Assembly: GCA_038209365.1 (NCBI GenBank)
Contig: JBBQXS010000066.1
Location: 1 to 19,939, forward strand
Reading direction: 5' to 3'
Source of the DNA: DASQHW01 sp038209365
Lineage (GTDB): Bacteria > Actinomycetota > Acidimicrobiia > IMCC26256 > PALSA-610
Length of the DNA stretch: 19,939 nt
Below the pieces are notes generated by a model that saw only the letters and a program-made list of their open reading frames with translations, did not search any database and had not been told where the DNA came from. Position 1 is the stretch's first letter. Each line of letters starts with the position of its first letter. This document shows, piece by piece, positions 1 through 6,431 of this stretch. The translations under genes and the position numbers were made by a program.

Positions 1-105
1 TAGTGTTTGCCCTGAGGCGCGTGGCTCGACCGCTTCCTTCTTTTCATCATCGGGGGTGTGTTGGTACTCCCATTTTCGTGCCCACCCCACGCCCCGTCCA
101 CGCGA
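1..105 (-). other. Window edge downstream of trpF; possible start of a truncated gene
   Basis: No complete gene fits here. On the minus strand two consecutive ATG codons (50-48 and 47-45) open a frame that stays open to the window edge and would encode a Lys/Arg-rich start (MMKRRKRSS...). It lies about 55 bases after the trpF stop, so it could be the next gene of the trp cluster. There is no clear Shine-Dalgarno sequence and too few residues to name a family. They do not resemble a typical TrpA start, but this is weak evidence. It may equally be non-coding. Confidence 0.25.
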
Positions 106-795
106 CTATTCGTCGAGTTGCCAGTCCCACGGTCTCGTGACGCCCGCGACCTCGTCGGGTTGCGTCAGATCGATCGGCCGGTCGGCGACCGCGTCACCCG
201 CCGCACGCGCGGCGATGACGAACTCGCGCAGCTTCTGCGCGTCCTTGCGACCCGGTTTCTCCTCGACGCCGCTCGACACGTCGACCCCCCATGGTCGCAC
301 GAGCCGTATCGCCTCACCGACGTTGCGGGGCGTGAGCCCACCCGCGAGCAACAGGCGAATGCCGCTCGGTGCGCCCTCCGCGAGGCGCCAGTCGAACACC
401 TTCCCCGAGCCGGGGTTGGGCGAGTCGACGAGGATGACGTCGGCCGCGCTCTTGCCGGCATCCGCGAGCGCGGGATCACCCGCGGCGAACGCCTGGATCA
501 CGAACTGCACGCGTTCCCGCACCCATGCCACCTCGGACTCGGGTTCGGCACCGTGCAGCTGCACACCGTGCAAGCCCGTGCGTCCGACGATCTCGACGAT
601 CCGCTCCGGCCGTTCGTTGCGGAACACGCCCACGGTGTGAACCTCGCGCGGCAGTCGCTTGGCGATGTCGCGGACGGTCTCCGGGTGCACCTGACGCCCG
701 CTCGGCGCGAACACGAACCCGAGCGCGTCGGCGTCGAGCGCGGTGGCGAGCAGCGCGTCGTCTTCATTCGTGATGCCGCAGATCTTCACGAACAC
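106..795 (-). CDS. trpF: Phosphoribosylanthranilate isomerase TrpF
   Basis: Cytosolic (beta/alpha)8-barrel enzyme that converts N-(5'-phosphoribosyl)anthranilate to CdRP, the third step of tryptophan synthesis. The 229-residue product starts MFVKICGIT, with the conserved catalytic Cys at residue 6. The general acid Asp is D172 in GVDVSSGVE. GVQLHG and the glycine-rich phosphate-binding stretches LLAGGLTP and VSSGVE are also present. Translation starts at GTG 795; a second GTG at 789 would also keep the catalytic Cys. A C-terminal tail of about 25 residues ending WDWQLDE goes beyond the usual ~205 residues of the family. The gene is 30 bases downstream of the TrpB2 gene and last of the trpC-trpB2-trpF run. 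A dedicated TrpF is notable because many actinobacteria lack one and use bifunctional PriA. Confidence 0.95.
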   Translation of the reverse strand: MFVKICGITNEDDALLATALDADALGFVFAPSGRQVHPETVRDIAKRLPREVHTVGVFRNERPERIVEIVGRTGLHGVQLHGAEPESEVAWVRERVQFVIQAFAAGDPALADAGKSAADVILVDSPNPGSGKVFDWRLAEGAPSGIRLLLAGGLTPRNVGEAIRLVRPWGVDVSSGVEEKPGRKDAQKLREFVIAARAAGDAVADRPIDLTQPDEVAGVTRPWDWQLDE

Positions 796-825
796 GGGAG
801 CCCAGCCTTGTTCATGGGTTCGGTC

Positions 826-2091
826 TCAGGCATCGATGAGTCGGCCGTGATTGAAGTCGTCGTACGCCTGGAGATCGAGGAAACCGTGCCCCGAGTAATT
901 GAACAGGATCACACGGGCTTCGCCGGCCTCCTTCGCCGCCAACGCCTCGTCGATCACCGCCCGGATCGCATGCCCGGTCTCGGGCGCGGGGATCTTTCCC
1001 TCCGCATGCGCGAACTGGACCGCCGCCTCGAAGGTCTTGCCCTGCGGGTACGCGACCGCCTCCATGCGCCCGTGCTTCACCAGCGAGGAGATGATCGGCG
1101 CGTCGCCGTGATAGCGCAGACCTCCGGCATGAATCGACGGCGGCACGAAGTCGTGCCCGAGCGTGAACATCTGCAGCAGCGGCGTCATCCCGGCCGTGTC
1201 CCCGAAGTCGTACTCGAATGCGCCCTTCGTGAGCGTCGGGCACGAGGAAGGCTCGACGGCAAGGAGCCGCACGCGGCGATCGGTCATGAACGGCAGCGCG
1301 ATACCGCCGTAGTTCGAGCCGCCACCGACACAACCGATGACGACGTCGGGACGGTCCTCGCCTGCGAGCGCGAGCTGCTCCTTGGCTTCGAGACCGATCA
1401 CCGTTTGGTGCAACAGCACGTGGTTGAGCACCGAGCCGAGCGCGTAGTGCGAGTCTTCGCGCGTCGCGGCGTCGCGCACTGCGTCGCTGATCGCCGCCCC
1501 CAACGACCCGGGGTGATCCGGTTGGTCGACGGGCGACGGCACGACCTCGGCGCCCCACGTCTCCATGAGCACGCGCCGGTACGGCTTCTGCTCGTACGAC
1601 GCGCGCACCATGTACACCTTGCACTCCAAGTCGAACTGCGCGCATGCGAATGCGAGCGCGCTCCCCCACTGCCCGGCGCCCGTCTCGGTCGCCAGCCGGC
1701 GAGTGCCGTCCTGCTGGTTGTAGTACGCCTGCGCGACCGCGGTGTTCGGCTTGTGCGAACCGGCTGGTGACACGGACTCGTCCTTGAAGTAGATGCGCGC
1801 GGGAGTGCCGAGGGCTTCTTCGAGCCGGCGGGCGCGCACGAGCGGTGTCGGCCGCCACAAGCTGAGGATGTCGATCACCGCGCCCGGGATGTCGACGGCC
1901 GGTGCCTGGGTCATCTCCTGTTCGATCAACGCCATGGGGAACAGCGGCGCCAGGTCGTCCGGACCGACGGGCTGATTCGTCGCGGGGTGAAGCGGCGGCT
2001 GCAACGGCTCCGGCATGTCGGGGAGCGCGTTGTACCACGCGGAGGGAATGCGGTCCTGCGGCAGCTCGAAACGTGTCGCGTCGGTCGTCAC
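826..2091 (-). CDS. trpB: TrpB2-type tryptophan synthase beta chain
   Basis: PLP-dependent enzyme of 421 residues that condenses indole with serine to give tryptophan. It belongs to the TrpB2 branch rather than classical TrpB1: the PLP lysine lies in SHKPNTA (K114), where TrpB1 has HKINN; there is a long N-terminal arm; and the MVRASYEQKPYRR and FTLGHDFVPPSIHAGGLRYHG segments are typical of TrpB2. The catalytic Glu is in TETGAGQWG (E136), and the phosphate-binding loop is VGGGSN. The start is GTG 2091, with GAAGGAG about 6 bases before it. It sits 46 bases after trpC and 30 before trpF. No trpA is seen next to it. TrpB2 proteins often do not form the classical tight alpha2beta2 complex and can act in indole salvage, so its role here as main or accessory synthase is inferred. 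Confidence 0.93.
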   Translation of the reverse strand: MTTDATRFELPQDRIPSAWYNALPDMPEPLQPPLHPATNQPVGPDDLAPLFPMALIEQEMTQAPAVDIPGAVIDILSLWRPTPLVRARRLEEALGTPARIYFKDESVSPAGSHKPNTAVAQAYYNQQDGTRRLATETGAGQWGSALAFACAQFDLECKVYMVRASYEQKPYRRVLMETWGAEVVPSPVDQPDHPGSLGAAISDAVRDAATREDSHYALGSVLNHVLLHQTVIGLEAKEQLALAGEDRPDVVIGCVGGGSNYGGIALPFMTDRRVRLLAVEPSSCPTLTKGAFEYDFGDTAGMTPLLQMFTLGHDFVPPSIHAGGLRYHGDAPIISSLVKHGRMEAVAYPQGKTFEAAVQFAHAEGKIPAPETGHAIRAVIDEALAAKEAGEARVILFNYSGHGFLDLQAYDDFNHGRLIDA

Positions 2092-2137
2092 GCTGGCTCC
2101 TTCGCTACGGCTTGGTGCGTCTGCTCCATCTGCACGA

Positions 2138-2941
2138 TCACGTCCTCCGTGTCACCGGGACGGCCGCGAGGTCGCGCACGAGTGCGGTCGGGTCGTCGGC
2201 GCGGACGAGCGCCTCCCCGACCAGCACTGCGTCGAAGCCGGCGTCGGCCATTCGGCGCGCGTCGTCAGCCGAGCGGATCGCGCTCTCCGCGACCGTGATC
2301 ACGCCGGCAGGAAGCCGCGAGGCGAGCGCGGCGGCAACGTCGAGATCCTCCGAGAACGTGGCAAGGTCACGACTGTTCACACCGACGATCTCGGCCGCCG
2401 CGCCGAGCGCACGGTCGATCTCCGCGGCATCGTGTGTCTCCACGAGCACCGACATCCCCAACTCGCGAGCGAGGGTGTGCAGGTCTGCGAGCAGCCCGTC
2501 GTCGGGCAGCGCCGCGCAGATCAACAACACCGCGTCGGCGTCGATCGCACGTGCCTCGTAGACCTGGATCTCGTCGATCGTGAAATCTTTGCGGAGCACG
2601 GGAATCGCGGTGGCGTCGCGAGCGGCCTGCATGTCTGCCACCGAGCCGCCGAAGTACGGACGGTCGGTGAGCACCGAGAGTGCGGCCGCCCCGCCCGCCT
2701 CGTAGGCCTTGGCCGTCGTCCCCGGCTCGAGATCCGGCGCGAGGTCACCCTTGGACGGCGAGCGACGCTTCAGCTCGCCGATCACGGCGAGCGTGCCGTC
2801 GGCGCGACGGAGGGCGCCCGCAAAGTCCCGGGCGCGAGGCGCGCCGATCGCGCGCTCGCGCAGCAGGTCGCGCGTCTGCGGCTGCCGCAGCAGCGTGACC
2901 TCGTCGATCTTCGTGGCGAGGATCTCGTCCAGGACCGTCAA
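2138..2941 (-). CDS. trpC: Indole-3-glycerol phosphate synthase TrpC
   Basis: Cytosolic (beta/alpha)8-barrel enzyme that converts CdRP to indole-3-glycerol phosphate. The 267-residue length is normal for a single-domain TrpC not fused to TrpF. Visible motifs are IGELKRRSPSKG (catalytic Lys about residue 58), VLRKDFTID, LVETH, GVNSRDL, AESAI and GFDAVLVGEALV. The best start is TTG 2941, giving MTVLDEILATK. No Shine-Dalgarno sequence precedes it, but a TAGACT box lies 9 bases upstream, suggesting a leaderless or nearly leaderless transcript. It is the first gene of trpC-trpB2-trpF and diverges from the GH1 gene. The rare TTG start is the least certain part of the call. Confidence 0.95.
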   Translation of the reverse strand: MTVLDEILATKIDEVTLLRQPQTRDLLRERAIGAPRARDFAGALRRADGTLAVIGELKRRSPSKGDLAPDLEPGTTAKAYEAGGAAALSVLTDRPYFGGSVADMQAARDATAIPVLRKDFTIDEIQVYEARAIDADAVLLICAALPDDGLLADLHTLARELGMSVLVETHDAAEIDRALGAAAEIVGVNSRDLATFSEDLDVAAALASRLPAGVITVAESAIRSADDARRMADAGFDAVLVGEALVRADDPTALVRDLAAVPVTRRT

Positions 2942-2950
2942 GCGCTGCGG

Positions 2951-2956
2951 AGTCTA
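2951..2956 (-). promoter_or_regulatory. Candidate -10 box for trpC
   Basis: TAGACT on the minus strand, 9 bases before the TTG start. It matches the TANNNT pattern of actinobacterial sigma-70-type promoters. A -35-like TTGCAC sits 21 bases further upstream inside the inverted repeat at 2976-3018, which is longer than the ideal spacing. Confidence 0.4.
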
Positions 2957-2975
2957 CGGGTGCGCCCCCGGAGGT

Positions 2976-3018
2976 GTGTGCAACGAAACGACCCGCCCCG
3001 GTGTGTTCCGTTGCACAC
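2976..3018. repeat. 14-bp inverted repeat in the trpC / GH1 divergent promoter region
   Basis: The left arm (2976-2989, GTGTGCAACGAAAC) and right arm (3005-3018, GTTCCGTTGCACAC) are reverse complements with one mismatch, and the outer 10 bp match perfectly. The spacer is 15 bases. Read outwards, each arm presents the same element, GTTnCGTTGCACAC, towards its own gene, so the site is symmetric between two divergent genes. It lies upstream of both starts and is therefore not a terminator. The most likely role is an operator or a shared activator site. The CGTTGCA half-site resembles LacI-family half-sites, which would suit a glycosidase gene, but no regulator gene is in the window. Confidence 0.6.
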
Positions 3019-3048
3019 GAGGATCGACCGCCCGCGCCTCCTTGGCTC

Positions 3049-3054
3049 TACGCT
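3049..3054 (+). promoter_or_regulatory. Candidate -10 box for the GH1 gene
   Basis: TACGCT lies 7 bases before ATG 3062, the spacing expected if transcription starts at or next to the start codon. No Shine-Dalgarno sequence is present in between. No good -35 box is visible. Confidence 0.4.
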
Positions 3055-3061
3055 CCCGCCC

Positions 3062-4237
3062 ATGACGGTGACTTTTCCCGAAGGGTTCGTGTGGGGTGCA
3101 GCGGCGGCCGCGCACCAGATCGAGGGCGGCAACTGGAACAACGACTGGTGGGCGTTCGAGCACCAGCCCGGCACGCCCTGCATCGAGCCGTCGGGCGACT
3201 GCTGCGACAGCTACCACCGCTACGCCGAAGACATCCGGCTCGTGCGGGACCTCGGTCTCGGCGCCTATCGGTTCTCGATCGAGTGGTCGCGCATCGAGCC
3301 CGAGGACGGAGAGTTCTCGCGCGCCGCCCTCGACTATTACCGGCGCGTCCTCGCCGAGTGCCACGAGCAGGATGTCCAACCGGTGGTGACCTTTCACCAC
3401 TTCTCGACCCCCCGCTGGATGGCCGCGCTCGGCGGCTGGGAGTCGAACGAGATCGTCGATCGCTTCGCGCAGTTCTGCGAGGCTGCGGTCGCGCGTCTCG
3501 GCGATCTCATGACGATGGGCTGCACGATCAACGAGCCGAACATCGTGTCGCTGATGGGCTACGTCGTCGGTGTGTTCCCTCCCGGCCGGCGCGACCTCGA
3601 CGCGTTCGCGAAGGTGAACGAGCACCTGAAGGCCGCGCACCGTCGCGCGTACGACGTGTTGAAATCCGGTCCGGGAGACTTCCCCGTGGGCTTGTGTGTC
3701 GCCATGGGAGATTGGTGGGCTCCCGCGGGTGCCGAGGAGGCACTCGACCGAACGCGCCACATGCACGAGGGGCAGTTCCTCGAGTGTGCGAAAGGCGACG
3801 ACTTCGTCGGGGTGCAGGCGTATTCGCGCACTCGTCTCGACGAGCGCGGTCGGCCGATCGGACCCGAGGACGGCGTCGAGGTCGTCGCTTCGATGGGGTA
3901 CGAGTTCTGGCCCCGGGCGCTCGAGGTCGCGGTGCGTCATGCTGCCGAGATCGCGCAAACGCCCTTGTACGTGACCGAGAACGGCCTCGGCCACAACGAT
4001 GACGATCGCCGCATCGCGTATGTGCACGACGCACTCGAGGGAGTCGGGCGCTGTCTCGAAGACGGCATCGACGTCCGGGGCTACTTCTACTGGTCGCTGC
4101 TCGACAATTTCGAGTGGGCACTGGGCTACGGGCCGAAATTCGGCCTGACCGCCGTCGACCGCAAGACCTTCGCTCGCACACCCAAACCCAGCGCGGCGTG
4201 GCTCGGCGGCATCGCCCGTGCGAACCGGCTCCCATAA
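3062..4237 (+). CDS. Glycoside hydrolase family 1 beta-glycosidase
   Basis: Retaining beta-glycosidase, probably a cytosolic beta-glucosidase-like enzyme, since no signal peptide is visible. GH1 landmarks appear in order: FPEGFVWGAAAAAHQIEGG at the N-terminus, YRFSIEWSRIEP, VVTFHHFSTPRWM, acid/base Glu158 in TINEPN, nucleophile Glu306 in YVTENG, and the aglycone/glycone-site segment WSLLDNFEWALGYGPKFGL near the C-terminus. At 391 residues it is clearly shorter than the common 440-470, so it is a compact GH1 with trimmed loops but an intact catalytic set. The frame stays open far upstream, but that stretch is antisense to trpC; ATG 3062 begins exactly at the conserved GH1 N-terminus. Substrate cannot be read from sequence. 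It stands alone between divergent trpC and the two-component operon. Confidence 0.93.
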   Translation: MTVTFPEGFVWGAAAAAHQIEGGNWNNDWWAFEHQPGTPCIEPSGDCCDSYHRYAEDIRLVRDLGLGAYRFSIEWSRIEPEDGEFSRAALDYYRRVLAECHEQDVQPVVTFHHFSTPRWMAALGGWESNEIVDRFAQFCEAAVARLGDLMTMGCTINEPNIVSLMGYVVGVFPPGRRDLDAFAKVNEHLKAAHRRAYDVLKSGPGDFPVGLCVAMGDWWAPAGAEEALDRTRHMHEGQFLECAKGDDFVGVQAYSRTRLDERGRPIGPEDGVEVVASMGYEFWPRALEVAVRHAAEIAQTPLYVTENGLGHNDDDRRIAYVHDALEGVGRCLEDGIDVRGYFYWSLLDNFEWALGYGPKFGLTAVDRKTFARTPKPSAAWLGGIARANRLP

Positions 4238-4259
4238 CCGCCCATCAGCCCGGTTCGCA
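4219..4259. repeat. 10-bp perfect inverted repeat spanning the GH1 stop codon
   Basis: TGCGAACCGG (4219-4228) and CCGGTTCGCA (4250-4259) are exact reverse complements with a 21-base loop that contains the TAA stop at 4235-4237. In RNA this would be a GC-rich stem right at the end of the gene. No T-tract follows, so it could be an actinobacterial-style terminator, an mRNA-end stabiliser, or a protein-binding site upstream of the response-regulator gene. Confidence 0.5.
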
Positions 4260-4265
4260 GCGGCT

Positions 4266-4302
4266 TCACCGTTCCCTCACACAGGGTTCATGCTCACAGG
4301 GT
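4266..4302 (+). promoter_or_regulatory. Phased direct repeats before the two-component operon; candidate response-regulator box
   Basis: TCA triplets at 4266, 4277 and 4288 are exactly 11 bases apart, in the units TTCACCG, CTCACAC and TTCATGC. OmpR/PhoB-family regulators bind tandem direct repeats with about 11-bp period (for example PhoP boxes of Streptomyces and Mycobacterium). An exact 8-bp repeat, CACAGGGT, also occurs at 4280-4287 and 4295-4302. A weak -10-like GACGAT follows at 4313-4318, 8 bases before the start codon. The array sits where an autoregulatory activator or repressor site would be expected; binding by the adjacent regulator is inferred. Confidence 0.45.
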
Positions 4303-4326
4303 CGCCGAGTGCGACGATGAAGGAGC

Positions 4327-5001
4327 ATGGAGCGCGGGACCATCCTCGTCGTCGACGACGAGCCCAACATCGCCGACCTGGTCGAGCTCTACCTCCGCCG
4401 TGACGGATACCGGGTCGTGAAGGCCGGCAACGGCGAGGACGGCCTCAAGGCGGTCGAAGATCACCGGCCCCGCCTCGTCGTGCTCGACGTCGGGCTCCCC
4501 GACGTCGACGGCCTCGAGGTGTGCCGGCGGCTGCGGGCGACGTCGACGATGCCGGTGATCTTCCTCACCGCCCGCGACACGGAGGTCGACCGTGTGCTCG
4601 GTCTGGAGCTCGGCGCCGACGACTACGTGACGAAGCCGTTCTCACCGGCCGAGCTCGTGGCGCGGGTGAAAGCAGTGCTGCGCCGCGCCGAAGGCGGTCC
4701 GACGGCCGCAGAGATCGTGCAGGTCGGGAACGTCGCCATCGACGCGGGCCGCCGCGAGGTACGCGTCGACGGCGAGCCGGTCGCCTTCACGACAAAGGAG
4801 TTCGATCTCCTGCGCTTCCTCGCCGACCGGTCGGGTCGGGCTTTGAGCCGGCAACAGATACTCGACGGAGTCTGGGGCTACGACTGGTTCGGCGACGTCC
4901 GAACGGTAGACGTCCACATTGCGCAGGTACGGAAGAAGGTAGACGCGGGAGTTCGCATCGCGACGGTCCGAGGAGTCGGTTACCGGCTCGACGCCAAATG
5001 A
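4327..5001 (+). CDS. OmpR/PhoB-family response regulator
   Basis: Cytosolic DNA-binding response regulator of 224 residues, the usual length. The receiver domain (about 1-120) has the acidic pair D10-D11 in VVDDEPN, phospho-acceptor D54 in VVLDVGLPDVDG, the conserved Thr in FLTARD and K103 in DDYVTKPFSP. The winged-helix output domain (about 128-222) has FTTKEFDLLRFLADRSGRALSRQQIL and the C-terminal VRGVGYRLD. The start is ATG 4327; GAAGGAG lies very close to it, only about one base away, so initiation may not rely on it. The kinase gene starts 21 bases after its stop, so the two form an operon. The phased repeats at 4266-4302 suggest autoregulation. It resembles MprA/PhoP-type regulators, but sequence alone does not assign an orthologue. 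Confidence 0.95.
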   Translation: MERGTILVVDDEPNIADLVELYLRRDGYRVVKAGNGEDGLKAVEDHRPRLVVLDVGLPDVDGLEVCRRLRATSTMPVIFLTARDTEVDRVLGLELGADDYVTKPFSPAELVARVKAVLRRAEGGPTAAEIVQVGNVAIDAGRREVRVDGEPVAFTTKEFDLLRFLADRSGRALSRQQILDGVWGYDWFGDVRTVDVHIAQVRKKVDAGVRIATVRGVGYRLDAK

Positions 5002-5021
5002 CCCGGTGATCGCGTGACGAC

Positions 5022-6431
5022 GTGACACGCACTCACATCTCGCTGCGCACACGACTCGTCATCGCGATGCTCGTCGTCGCGTTCGGGGTGCTCGGGCTCT
5101 CGTACGTCGCGACCTACGGGCTCGTGCGACGCTCGCTCCAGGACAACGCGCTGACGACATTGCAGAAGCGCGCCACCGAGCTGCGCGACATCGCACAGGA
5201 CACCAGCGTTGCCGCACTCCCGCGGAAACGACTGCAGCTCGCGCTCCGGCTCACTGACATCCGGGTCGTCCTCGTGCGCCCGAACGGCGCCGTGTTCGAT
5301 ACAGCACTGACGGCCGCGGCCGACCTCCCGGCGCCGCTCACCGCGTCCGACATCCACCCCGACCGCCTCAGCGCGGGCGAACAAGTGAGCGGACGGCGCG
5401 GCAGCACCGTCTACCTCGCGGTGCCGACCGATGCGGAGGGGCGCCGGGGCGGCCGATTCGTCGTCGTCGCGACGGACACCGTCGACATGTCGGTACTCCG
5501 CAAGCTGTTCCCGCTGTTGCTCCTCGCCGGGCTCGTCGTGCTCGGATTGGCCTTCGCGCTGTCTGCATGGCTGGCGCGCCGGCTCACCCGGCCGATCGGC
5601 GAGATCGAACGCGCGGCGCGCAGGCTCGCGACCGGCGATCTCTCGGCGCGCACCGACATCCCGTCATCGACCGATGACGAGCTCGCCGCGCTCGCCGGGA
5701 CACTCAACGAGATGGCCGCGCAGCTGGAGCACGCGCGCGGCAGCGAGCGGGCGTTCCTGTTGTCGATCTCACACGACCTCCGGACGCCGCTCACCTCGAT
5801 CCGGGGGTATGCCGAAGCCCTCGCCGACGGGACGCTCGACGACGCGGACCCCGACGACCGCAAACGGGCGGCGTCGGTGATCGGTGCCGAGGCGCGCCGG
5901 TTGGAACGGTTGGTACGCGACCTCCTCGACCTCTCACGCCTCGACAGCAACCAATTCTCGCTCCACGCGCGTCCCTGCGACGCCACCGACGTGGTGCGCG
6001 ACGCGGCGGAGGCGTTCGCGCCGCAGGCCCACGATCTCGGCGTGCGTCTCGTGGTCGTGCCGGGAGAGCCACTGCCCGTAGATCTCGATCCCGAACGACT
6101 CGGGCAGATCGTCGCGAACCTCCTGGAGAATGCGTTGAAGTACGCCGAACGCAGCGTGGAGGTGTACGTCGCACCGCACGGCACGGGGCAGGTTGCAGTC
6201 GTCGTCACCGACGACGGTCCCGGTATCCCCCGAGACAAGCTCGCACTCGTGTTCGAGCGGCTCTATACCGTCCGTGACGAGCCGGGCCGCGCGGTGGGCA
6301 CCGGACTCGGTCTCGCGATCGTCCGCGAGCTCGCGGCGAGGATGGGTGGCCGGGCATGGGTCGACGAGGCCGCCAACGGTGGCAGCCAGTTCGTCGTGTC
6401 GCTGCCGAGCAACGTGACCCAGCCGGTCTGA
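5022..6431 (+). CDS. Membrane sensor histidine kinase (HAMP, HisKA, HATPase)
   Basis: Integral membrane sensor of 469 residues paired with the preceding response regulator. The order is: first membrane helix about 12-34; extracytoplasmic sensor region about 35-158 with no recognisable ligand motif; second membrane helix about 162-182; HAMP linker about 183-236 (LTRPIGEIERAARRLATGDLSAR); HisKA with phospho-accepting H251 in SISHDLRTPLTSIRGYAEAL; then HATPase with N-box ENALKYAE, G1 DDGPGIP, F-box VFERLY and G2 GTGLGLAIVRELA. All catalytic boxes are intact. The start is GTG 5022, directly before the positively charged lead into the first helix. The stop overlaps the start of the downstream lipoprotein gene (TGATG), indicating coupling. 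The stimulus is unknown; the linked exported esterase suggests an envelope or extracellular signal. Confidence 0.95.
   Translation: MTRTHISLRTRLVIAMLVVAFGVLGLSYVATYGLVRRSLQDNALTTLQKRATELRDIAQDTSVAALPRKRLQLALRLTDIRVVLVRPNGAVFDTALTAAADLPAPLTASDIHPDRLSAGEQVSGRRGSTVYLAVPTDAEGRRGGRFVVVATDTVDMSVLRKLFPLLLLAGLVVLGLAFALSAWLARRLTRPIGEIERAARRLATGDLSARTDIPSSTDDELAALAGTLNEMAAQLEHARGSERAFLLSISHDLRTPLTSIRGYAEALADGTLDDADPDDRKRAASVIGAEARRLERLVRDLLDLSRLDSNQFSLHARPCDATDVVRDAAEAFAPQAHDLGVRLVVVPGEPLPVDLDPERLGQIVANLLENALKYAERSVEVYVAPHGTGQVAVVVTDDGPGIPRDKLALVFERLYTVRDEPGRAVGTGLGLAIVRELAARMGGRAWVDEAANGGSQFVVSLPSNVTQPV

Noticed and set aside
58..1770. Long plus-strand open frame opposite trpF and TrpB2
   Set aside because: It is antisense to two clear enzyme genes and its Arg/His/Asp-rich product has no domain; high-GC third positions produce such frames.
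2015..3061. N-terminal extension of the GH1 frame
   Set aside because: It is antisense to trpC and crosses the divergent promoter; the GH1 fold begins right at ATG 3062.
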